A stretch of DNA of 6,144 nt. Origin: Chitinophagales bacterium. GTDB lineage: Bacteria > Bacteroidota > Bacteroidia > Chitinophagales > Chitinophagaceae. The DNA lies in NCBI GenBank assembly GCA_025355935.1, contig JANXYS010000268.1:1-6144 (forward strand), in the 5' to 3' direction. The notes under the pieces are model-generated. The model searched no databases and was not told where the DNA came from. It was given only the letters and a program-made list of their open reading frames with translations. The position numbers and the translations under genes were made by a program. Shown here in pieces: positions 1-5,573 of this stretch. Positions within the stretch are counted from its first letter, which is position 1. Every line of letters starts with the position of its first letter.

Positions 1-3
1 CTA

Positions 4-21
4 ATTCGTGTGATTCGTGTT
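4..21. repeat. Short tandem direct repeat, two 9-base units
   Basis: ATTCGTGTG (4-12) is followed directly by ATTCGTGTT (13-21), identical at 8 of 9 bases. No gene can be assigned to the stretch before 178. I have an uncertain memory of ATTCGTG-type strings recurring in intergenic DNA of Bacteroidota, so this may be a copy of a dispersed element or the end of a longer one cut by the window edge. Two units are too few to say more. Confidence 0.35.
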
Positions 22-93
22 CATAAACGATATAAGCTTACAATATCAATTTATACTTTTTGCTGCCTGATATTGACTCATTGATAGCACTCC

Positions 94-124
94 TTTGAAT
101 TGAAAATTTGTTTCAGTACATTTA
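94..124 (+). promoter_or_regulatory. Bacteroidota-type promoter for the RidA-like gene
   Basis: TTTG at 94-97 is followed after exactly 19 bases by TACATTTA at 117-124. The Bacteroidota housekeeping consensus is TTTG, a spacer of about 19 bases, then TAnnTTTG, so this differs only at the last base of the -7 box. Transcription would begin near 130, giving a leader of about 48 bases before the ATG at 178. This is a match by eye with one mismatch, in AT-rich DNA where chance matches occur. Confidence 0.45.
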
Positions 125-177
125 ACTCTCTCCCTTAGCTACAAAGTCATAACCTTCAAAAATTTAACCTTAAAATT

Positions 178-687
178 ATGAGTAAGTTTTTTTTCTGTAC
201 TGTTGGAATCTTATTAGAATTGGCAATACTCTGTAGCTGCACCGGCAATGCGAGTATAAAAAATACCGGCTCGGACGAAAATCTATCGGCGCATAAAGAC
301 AGCATTGAATATTTTAATTTACGCCCAACATTGGAAAAAAAGTACGGTTATTCACATGCAGTCAAAATTGGGAATGATCTTAAAATTTCCGGTGCAGTAA
401 GTATGAATGATTCAGGGATGATAATAGGCGCGGGTGATATGCAGCAACAGATGAAAAACTGTTACAGTGATTTGGAAAAGGTGTTACGGCACTATGGCTT
501 TACTTTTGATGATGTAGTGGCGGAAAATATTTACACTACCAGTATGACAGATTTTATTAAAGCATCCGGCCTTCGTAATTCAATTTATAAAAAGCAATTC
601 CCGACAGGTACATGGCTTGAAGTTAAAGGACTGGCTGTAGAAGGACAGCTAATCGAAATCGATATGGAGGCGCACAAGTCGAACTAA
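178..687 (+). CDS. Exported RidA/YjgF/UK114-fold protein lacking the catalytic Arg
   Basis: This 169-residue protein has an N-terminal hydrophobic segment (about residues 4-20) ending in a lipobox-like L18-C19-S20-C21, then a spacer to about 55 and one RidA domain to the end. Family landmarks visible are YSHAVKIGNDLKISGAV (58-74), the Q-rich helix and DLEKVLRHYGF (98-108), DDVVAENIYTT (111-121), and the closing LIEIDMEA (158-165). E. coli RidA hydrolyses reactive enamines/imines such as 2-aminoacrylate and uses Arg105 in its PARS motif. The matching stretch here is FPTGTWLEV, so Gly144 stands where that Arg should be, while the Glu of the EIE motif is kept (E160). It therefore resembles the Arg-less Rid subfamilies, whose roles are poorly known, and I would not predict imine deaminase activity. 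Canonical RidA is about 128 residues and cytosolic; the extra length here is the signal and linker. The start is the first in-frame ATG and has no Shine-Dalgarno. It is probably a single-gene unit. Confidence 0.85.
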   Translation: MSKFFFCTVGILLELAILCSCTGNASIKNTGSDENLSAHKDSIEYFNLRPTLEKKYGYSHAVKIGNDLKISGAVSMNDSGMIIGAGDMQQQMKNCYSDLEKVLRHYGFTFDDVVAENIYTTSMTDFIKASGLRNSIYKKQFPTGTWLEVKGLAVEGQLIEIDMEAHKSN

Positions 688-846
688 TTTAATGGGGTTG
701 TCAGTTGGCCTACCGAGGGCTATCGAGAAACAATTTCACACAAATATTCACACTCATGTAACGATAGACGTGGGTGAGAGAGTCTTCAACCTTTAATACC
801 CACTGGTGTAATTTCCTTGTATAGGCGAAACACCTGCAATAAATGT

Positions 847-866
847 TCTAAGTTTGGTAACTTAGA
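847..866 (+). promoter_or_regulatory. -7 box inside a perfect 8-bp inverted repeat
   Basis: TAAGTTTG at 849-856 matches the Bacteroidota -7 consensus TAnnTTTG exactly and would start transcription near 863, about 39 bases before the ATG at 902. I see no TTTG or TTG at the expected -33 distance. The box lies inside a perfect dyad: TCTAAGTT (847-854), loop TGGT (855-858), AACTTAGA (859-866). No T-run follows, so it is not a rho-independent terminator. A repressor or activator site covering the promoter is the natural reading, but no regulator gene is in view. Confidence 0.45.
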
Positions 867-901
867 CTTACGTTCGTCAATAACGCTTACACCAAATTTT
901 T

Positions 902-1912
902 ATGAAATTATTATTTTTGTTCTTTTTCATTCCCTCCACCTTGTCTGCACAAGATCAAGATAAAGGTGCATCTCTTGCCATAACTTTTATAAATTCTTTG
1001 AGTAGTAGCCAAAAAGCAAAGACCTTATTTTCTTTCGAAGATATGAGTCGCTATGACTGGCATTATCTTCCTGCAACGATGGTGGTCAGGACCGGCATTG
1101 CTCTCCGAGAATTAGATAATGATCAGAAAAAATCGATTTCTGTCTTGCTCGATCATTATTTAAGTGATAAGGGTTACGCTAAGACACAGGATATTATGAA
1201 CAACGAATATCTGCTAAAGGAGTTAGAGCCAACTAACCCAAACCGTGTACCAGAAAATTATTTTGTAGCCATATACGGAAGTCCTGGTAAGGACAGTACC
1301 TGGGGCTGGAAATTCAGTGGGCATCACGTTGCGCTTAACTTCACCATTGTACAAAATAAACTTGCATTTGCTCCCTTCTTTTTTGGTATCTATCCTGCAG
1401 AAATAGATACCGGTAAGGGCAAAGGACGTCGAATAATTACAGATGAAGAAGATCTTGGCTTCAAATTAGTAAATACACTAACCGTTCAACAAAAAGCAAT
1501 AGCGATTTTTCAATTGAAGGCCTTCACCGATATTGTTACTACCAATTCAGCGCAGGTTGGTAGTTTAAATAATGTTGGGATACTAACCAAAGAACTTGCG
1601 CCTCAACAAAAAGACATTTTAACTAAGCTGATAGTAGCATATCTTTCTTCGATGCCAAAAGAAATCGCTGAAGCGCGGATGAAAAGGATTTTGTCGGAAG
1701 ATTCAAATAAAATAAGATTCGGATGGGCAGGTAGTTTAGTGAAAGGTACTCCGCACTATTACAGAATCCAGGGAAAAACATTTCTCATAGAATTTGATAA
1801 TAGCCAACACAAAGCCAATCATATCCACACCGTTTGGCGAGATTTTAATGGTGATTTTGGCGAGGACCTTTTAAAAGAACATTACCAGACTAGCAGACAT
1901 CATCATCACTAA
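902..1912 (+). CDS. Exported DUF3500 family protein
   Basis: The 336-residue product starts with a short signal peptide (hydrophobic residues 3-14, likely cleavage in LSAQ near 16-18) and then spans a full DUF3500 domain. Recognisable landmarks are WHYLPATMVVRTGIAL (53-68), LDHYLSDKGY (83-92), VPENYFVAIYGSP (116-128), WGWKFSGHHVALNF (134-147), a second half with ILTKELAPQQKDIL (227-240), FGWAGSL (273-279), HYYRIQGKTFLIEFDN (285-300), and ANHIHTVWRDFNGDFGEDLL (305-324). The Trp/His-rich motifs GHH and NHIH are the most conserved and could bind a metal or cofactor, but no activity is established for the family as far as I know. The protein ends in Arg followed by four His (333-336). The ATG has no Shine-Dalgarno and lies about 39 bases downstream of the predicted start of transcription. 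It converges on tpx. Confidence 0.85.
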   Translation: MKLLFLFFFIPSTLSAQDQDKGASLAITFINSLSSSQKAKTLFSFEDMSRYDWHYLPATMVVRTGIALRELDNDQKKSISVLLDHYLSDKGYAKTQDIMNNEYLLKELEPTNPNRVPENYFVAIYGSPGKDSTWGWKFSGHHVALNFTIVQNKLAFAPFFFGIYPAEIDTGKGKGRRIITDEEDLGFKLVNTLTVQQKAIAIFQLKAFTDIVTTNSAQVGSLNNVGILTKELAPQQKDILTKLIVAYLSSMPKEIAEARMKRILSEDSNKIRFGWAGSLVKGTPHYYRIQGKTFLIEFDNSQHKANHIHTVWRDFNGDFGEDLLKEHYQTSRHHHH

Positions 1913-2078
1913 TACACGTCGATAAGTTAAGGAACAGGATGTGATCACCAGAGAATTTTATAATTCCTACCCAAGGATATGCCGAATCAGCATCAGCGTT
2001 TCCAATCCCATAATAATGGCGCATCGGAAAATGACCCAGGTGGAGTATACTGCAATACATTTGAAAGGTAATCATTGG

Positions 2079-2119
2079 TGTTGTTATTCAACATAAGCTC
2101 AGCACATCAACAAGATGTG
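2079..2119. other. Two small hairpins between convergent genes
   Basis: TGTTG-TTATT-CAACA (2079-2093) and CACATC-AACAA-GATGTG (2103-2119) are perfect inverted repeats with 5- and 6-bp stems and 5-base loops. They sit in the 236-base gap between the ends of the DUF3500 gene and tpx, where transcription from both sides must stop. Neither is followed by a T-run on either strand, so a terminator role is only suggested by position. I see nothing else supported in 1913-2148. Confidence 0.3.
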
Positions 2120-2148
2120 AGATCCTGTCTCTCCCGCGCTATAGTTTA

Positions 2149-2784
2149 TTATTTGACTGCAGCTAAGGCAGCTGCATAATCAGGTTCCTGTCCAATTTCC
2201 GGCACTTGTTGTTCGTATACAATTTTGCCTTCAGGATTAACGACAATGACCGCACGACTTAGCAAACCCCTCATTGCCCCGTCCGCCATTTGTACGCCAT
2301 AAGAATGGCCAAAATCGTTTCTGAAGTCTGAAAGCATTATTACATTTTCTATTCCCTCGGCGCCACAAAATTGCTTTTGTGCAAAAGGCAGATCTTTTGA
2401 AATACAAAGCACCGTTGTATTTTTAAGGCCTGCAGCATCTTCGTTAAATTTCCTCACAGATTTGCTGCATACACCGGTATTTACACTTGGAAAAATATTC
2501 ATTATTACAAATTTCCCCTTGAAGTCAGAGAAGGTTTTCTCGGAAAGGTCAACTCCGGTTAGAGCAAAATCCTTTACAGTTGTACCTACAGCAGGTAATT
2601 TTCCTACGGTGTGAACTGCATGTCCGCCGAGTGTAATAGCAGTTCCGGTTGTATTTTCCATTTTCGTTTTTTTAGTTTTATAGGCGTGGGAACGAGTTTG
2701 TGCGAAGCAGCCGGCAGAAATAAGTATACTGGCAGCAGCAGTAATAATCAGTTTCAGTGCAAAACCATTCGATTTGTTACCCAT
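2149..2784 (-). CDS. tpx: Thiol peroxidase Tpx with N-terminal export signal
   Basis: This is an atypical 2-Cys peroxiredoxin of the Tpx family, which reduces hydrogen peroxide and organic hydroperoxides with electrons from thioredoxin-like donors. Counted from the ATG at 2784 it has 211 residues. The Tpx core starts near 42. IFPSVNTGVC carries Thr103 and the peroxidatic Cys106, SVRKFN follows, LCISKDLPFAQKQFCGAEG carries the resolving Cys140, and Arg177 (SRAVIVV) completes the active site. The 34-residue Cys spacing equals that in E. coli Tpx. E. coli Tpx is about 168 residues without a leader peptide of this kind; here residues 1-29 form a signal peptide (Lys-containing start, core 9-24, SAGCFAQ), so export or lipidation at Cys26 is likely. 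An upstream in-frame TTG at 2811 would add nine residues but lies inside the predicted -7 box, so I reject it. A third possible start, Met42 at 2661, would give a cytosolic-length protein. Confidence 0.93.
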   Translation of the reverse strand: MGNKSNGFALKLIITAAASILISAGCFAQTRSHAYKTKKTKMENTTGTAITLGGHAVHTVGKLPAVGTTVKDFALTGVDLSEKTFSDFKGKFVIMNIFPSVNTGVCSKSVRKFNEDAAGLKNTTVLCISKDLPFAQKQFCGAEGIENVIMLSDFRNDFGHSYGVQMADGAMRGLLSRAVIVVNPEGKIVYEQQVPEIGQEPDYAAALAAVK

Positions 2785-2808
2785 AACGTGTGATAATAAG
2801 TTTGGGCG

Positions 2809-2816
2809 CAAATGTA
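2809..2816 (-). promoter_or_regulatory. -7 promoter box for tpx
   Basis: On the minus strand TACATTTG matches the Bacteroidota -7 consensus TAnnTTTG exactly. Transcription would start near 2802, leaving a leader of about 18 bases before the ATG at 2784. No TTTG or TTG is visible at the expected -33 position. The final TTG of the box is the in-frame TTG codon that would otherwise extend tpx, so this element argues for the ATG start. Confidence 0.5.
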
Positions 2817-3165
2817 AGGTAATATCATGATCACGTTTAATGTTCAGGGATTATTTTATAAGGTTCCTAAAAGAAAAATAAAAATAGTTAATTTGTATGC
2901 AAGGTAATGATCGGTATGGTCTGTTTAGGCTAAACGGAATGCATCTGAATATTAGGTACAGCTGAAACTTTTAGTCTTGGTGAAATTAGAGAACATATTA
3001 AATAACACGGAATGACAAACATTTGCATGATTATGGATTCTGGAAATATCAGGGAGGTAAAACAATTCCTTCGGTCTCCCAAATACTTAATTTATAATTT
3101 TTCTACGAACATTATAAGCACCTAGTTCCTTTTAAAGCATTACTTTACTTTTCAAAGTTGATAGC
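2817..3165. other. Divergent intergenic region between tpx and the MFS gene
   Basis: These roughly 350 bases contain no gene I can support. They must hold the MFS promoter, but no exact TAnnTTTG box is present on the + strand. The nearest matches are TACTTTTC (3146-3153, one mismatch, only 12 bases before the ATG) and AACATTTG (3018-3025, one mismatch). An odd-centred palindrome lies at 2923-2935. A weak hairpin, GGGAG (3052-3056) with CTCCC (3076-3080), has a long loop and no T-run. Confidence 0.5.
2923..2935. promoter_or_regulatory. Operator-like 13-base palindrome
   Basis: GTTTAG (2923-2928), a central G (2929) and CTAAAC (2930-2935) form a perfect dyad. C2921 and G2937 add an outer pair across one mismatch. 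It lies about 105 bases upstream of the tpx -7 box and about 230 bases upstream of the MFS start. Its symmetry and place between divergent genes fit a binding site for a dimeric regulator. It could also be a chance palindrome, since only six base pairs are matched. Confidence 0.3.
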
Positions 3166-4332
3166 ATGAAAGGTATTTCCCGAACGGTATGGATATTATC
3201 TCTCGTGAGCCTTTTCACGGATACCGCCAGTGAGATGCTATACCCCGTTATGCCCCTGTACCTCAAAAGCATTGGATTCTCAATCCTCTTAATCGGGGTG
3301 CTTGAGGGATTCGCAGAAGCCATAGCCGGCCTAAGCAAGGGATATTTCGGAAAGCTTTCGGATACAATTAATCGTAGAATGCCTTTTGTTCAATGGGGCT
3401 ACTTTTTGAGTGCCATTTCTAAACCCATGATGGCAGCCTTCGTGACGCCGGTATGGATATTTTTCGTTAGAACAATTGACCGTTTTGGCAAGGGGCTGAG
3501 AACGGGGGCGCGAGACGCAGTTTTGTCAGACGAAGCTACTCCAGCCACTAAAGGAACGGTGTTTGGATTCCATCGTTCCATGGATACAATCGGAGCAGTG
3601 CTCGGTCCTGTTGCAGCTTTGATTTACCTATACAGATACCCGGGCGACTATAAAATGCTTTTTATCTTAGCACTGGTTCCGGGATTGCTGGCTGTAGCAT
3701 GTTCATTTTTATTAAAAGATAAATTTCGGGTTGTCCGTACCGGGGCGGTCAATGTCAGGTTCTTTTCTTTTTTTAAATATTGGAATCAAAGTGCGGAGAT
3801 TTACCGCAGGCTGGTGGTCGGCTTGTTAATATTTACGCTGGTTAACAGTTCCGATGTTTTCCTGTTGCTAAAAGCGAAACAAGCGGGGCTAAATGACAGC
3901 CAGGTGCTCATGGTATATATTTTCTACAACCTAATTTACGCCGCCTTTGCTTTCCCGGTAGGCGTCGTCGCAGATAAGGTCGGTCTTAAAAAGATCTTTC
4001 TGTTTGGGTTGGTACTATTTATCATGGTCTACACCGGCATGGCTTTCGCCAGTTTGCCTGTACATTTTTATATTTTATTTTTCCTTTACGGTTTATACGC
4101 ATCTGCTACAGAAGGAGTGTCTAAAGCATGGATAAGTAATATCTCGCAGGCGAAGGATACAGCAACTGCTATCGGGAGCTATGCAGCCTTTCAAAGTATT
4201 GTAACTATGCTGGCTAGTTCACTTGCTGGCCTGACCTGGTATTTGTTTGGGCCGGGAGCTAGTTTCTTGCTATCCGCAGCAATTGCAGCGGTTGTAGTTG
4301 TTTATATTTCCTCCATTCCTGGAAAGGCGTAA
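3166..4332 (+). CDS. MFS transporter, 12 membrane helices, substrate unknown
   Basis: The 388-residue protein is a full-length major facilitator superfamily carrier of the inner membrane. Helix 1 carries SLFTDTASEMLYPVMPLYL (15-33), typical of an MFS branch often annotated as MJ1317-like or simply MFS transporter. Motif A is visible after helix 2 as GKLSDTINRRMPF (62-74) and again in the second half as GVVADKVGLKKIF (266-278). The loop RFGKGLRTGARDAVL (106-120) followed by FGFHRSMDTIGAVLGP (133-148, helix 5) is also characteristic. Hydrophobic segments fall near 8-30, 36-57, 74-92, 94-104, 139-156, 164-184, 214-236, 246-270, 274-296, 298-315, 333-358 and 364-384, with a basic central loop at about 185-213. 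Proton-coupled export of small molecules is the usual role in this superfamily, but nothing here reveals the substrate. It starts at the first in-frame ATG without a Shine-Dalgarno and is divergent from tpx. No close partner gene is present. Confidence 0.9.
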   Translation: MKGISRTVWILSLVSLFTDTASEMLYPVMPLYLKSIGFSILLIGVLEGFAEAIAGLSKGYFGKLSDTINRRMPFVQWGYFLSAISKPMMAAFVTPVWIFFVRTIDRFGKGLRTGARDAVLSDEATPATKGTVFGFHRSMDTIGAVLGPVAALIYLYRYPGDYKMLFILALVPGLLAVACSFLLKDKFRVVRTGAVNVRFFSFFKYWNQSAEIYRRLVVGLLIFTLVNSSDVFLLLKAKQAGLNDSQVLMVYIFYNLIYAAFAFPVGVVADKVGLKKIFLFGLVLFIMVYTGMAFASLPVHFYILFFLYGLYASATEGVSKAWISNISQAKDTATAIGSYAAFQSIVTMLASSLAGLTWYLFGPGASFLLSAAIAAVVVVYISSIPGKA

Positions 4333-4529
4333 GGTACACTTGAGAACACTCAGCCTGATTATACCCTGCCTGTACTTGATATTGATAGACTTCCTCTATC
4401 AAATGTTGACAAGAGATGAATTCGATCCTGGAAAACGGCATGCTTCCTGTTATAGTGTTTCGTGCTATCTAATTTGGCGGATTAATGCACAAATTTGCAT
4501 ATTTTTAAATTATATTAAATGTTCAAATC
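4333..4529. other. AT-rich gap before the metallopeptidase gene
   Basis: No gene is supported in this 197-base stretch. The open frame that runs from the end of the MFS gene across it into the next gene has no family features. Near the right end, CAAATTTG (4490-4497) is a self-complementary octamer, one mismatch from a -7 box, flanked by ATGCA (4485-4489) and TGCAT (4496-4500). It is followed by a nearly pure A/T stretch to 4518, a plausible promoter region. No -33 box at the right distance and no clear terminator for the MFS gene are visible. Confidence 0.35.
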
Positions 4530-5393
4530 ATGAAATGGATTGGAAGCAGGGAAAGCAGTAACGTAGATGATCGTCGTGGTATGTCAGGTCGCGGGCTTGC
4601 GACAGGTGGTGGGGTAGTGGGTGTAGTAATTTACGTGGTGTATAGCTTATTAAGCGGTAATAGTATTGATCCATCGCAGATTACCGGCCGACTTGATCCA
4701 AATAGTAACAGTCAAACCACAACACTGAGTCCGGAGGCACAGGCACAGGATGATCAACGGGCAAAGTTCGTGAAAGTTGTATTGGCGGAAACAGAGGATG
4801 TATGGCATGAGATTTTTGCTGAGAGTGGAAAAAATTACACCTATCCAACCTTGGTTTTGTTCCGTGATGAAGTAGCATCTGCCTGCGGTGGGGCAAGTTC
4901 AGCGTCGGGTCCTTTTTATTGCCCGGGCGATCAAAAATTATATATAGATCTTTCTTTCTACCAGGATCTTCAAGATAAGTTACATGCACCGGGCGACTTT
5001 CCCATGGCTTACGTTGTGGCCCATGAAGTGGGTCACCACATACAAAATCTTTTGGGTGTGTCGGATAAAATGAATAAGCTTCGCGAACAGTTAAGTGAAA
5101 CAGAGTATAACCGATATTCAGTGATGCTTGAACTGCAGGCAGATTTTTATGCAGGCGTTTGGGCCAACCATGCGCAAAAGATGAAAAATATTTTAGACCC
5201 GGGGGATATTGAAGAAGCTTTGAATGCTGCAAGTGCGATCGGGGACGACCGGTTGCAAAAGCAGGCTACTGGCCGTGTAATGCCCGATGCATTTACGCAT
5301 GGAACCTCAGCGCAACGGATGTATTGGTTTAAAAAAGGGTTTGAAACTGGCGACATCAAGCAGGGCGATACCTTCCATTCCCCTGATCTGTAA
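4530..5393 (+). CDS. ypfJ: Membrane-anchored neutral zinc metallopeptidase, YpfJ family (PF04228)
   Basis: The 287-residue protein begins with the family hallmark MKWIGSRESSNVDDRRG, then a glycine-rich turn and one transmembrane segment (about 28-43). A low-complexity Ser/Thr/Gln linker (about 54-72) leads to the peptidase domain. The zinc site is YVVAHEVGHHIQNLLG (161-176): His165 and His169 would bind zinc, Glu166 is the catalytic base, and the downstream helix MLELQADFYAGVWAN (199-213) supplies the acidic third ligand. Cys119 and Cys131, bracketing SACGGASSASGPFYCPGD, are typical of the family and could form a disulfide, which fits a domain facing the periplasm. The length agrees with YpfJ relatives (about 280-300). 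Substrates are not known to me. The start is chosen because MKW plus the DRRG motif opens family members. It stands alone, 197 bases after the MFS gene and 180 before the next. Confidence 0.92.
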   Translation: MKWIGSRESSNVDDRRGMSGRGLATGGGVVGVVIYVVYSLLSGNSIDPSQITGRLDPNSNSQTTTLSPEAQAQDDQRAKFVKVVLAETEDVWHEIFAESGKNYTYPTLVLFRDEVASACGGASSASGPFYCPGDQKLYIDLSFYQDLQDKLHAPGDFPMAYVVAHEVGHHIQNLLGVSDKMNKLREQLSETEYNRYSVMLELQADFYAGVWANHAQKMKNILDPGDIEEALNAASAIGDDRLQKQATGRVMPDAFTHGTSAQRMYWFKKGFETGDIKQGDTFHSPDL

Positions 5394-5395
5394 AT

Positions 5396-5436
5396 AAGAG
5401 GGGCGGAGATTATTTCATTCAAACTGCTCTTTTTTA
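5396..5436 (+). terminator. Possible weak terminator after the metallopeptidase gene
   Basis: AAGAG (5396-5400) can pair with CTCTT (5427-5431), and the descending arm runs straight into a T-run (to 5435). The stem is only five base pairs with a 26-base loop, so it is much weaker than a textbook terminator. Its place three bases after the stop codon and the T-run are the arguments for it. Confidence 0.25.
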
Positions 5437-5573
5437 ATAAGTATTACCATACTGCCTATATTTTCGGCTTAAAACTGCCGCTTGCCATAGGTAATAAAAG
5501 ACAAGCTGTCATCCCTGTTACTTGATACGATTCTATCCCTGGCCAATCACTTTTTTTTGAGCAAATAATTTTC

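Noticed and set aside
770..803. GTGGGT...ACCCAC inverted repeat between the RidA-like and DUF3500 genes
   Set aside because: Six base pairs across a 22-base loop with no T-run can arise by chance. The nearby dyad at 847-866 is far more convincing.
1890..2075. 61-codon minus-strand frame after the DUF3500 gene
   Set aside because: It is mostly intergenic and reads smoothly, but has no promoter, no recognisable family and overlaps the end of the DUF3500 gene. It could be a remnant, yet nothing supports it.
3052..3080. GGGAG/CTCCC hairpin as a terminator
   Set aside because: It sits upstream of both divergent genes, so no transcript needs to end there. The stem is short, the loop about 19 bases, and no T-run follows.
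4298..4561. 87-codon plus-strand frame spanning the MFS end and the metallopeptidase start
   Set aside because: It overlaps two well-supported genes in another frame and its residues look like translated AT-rich DNA.
4681..5232. 183-codon open frame on the minus strand
   Set aside because: It lies wholly inside the metallopeptidase gene, whose zinc motifs and family length are clear. Its translation shows no recognisable domain.
5147..5422. 91-codon minus-strand frame
   Set aside because: It is antisense to the conserved C-terminal part of the metallopeptidase and has no features of its own.
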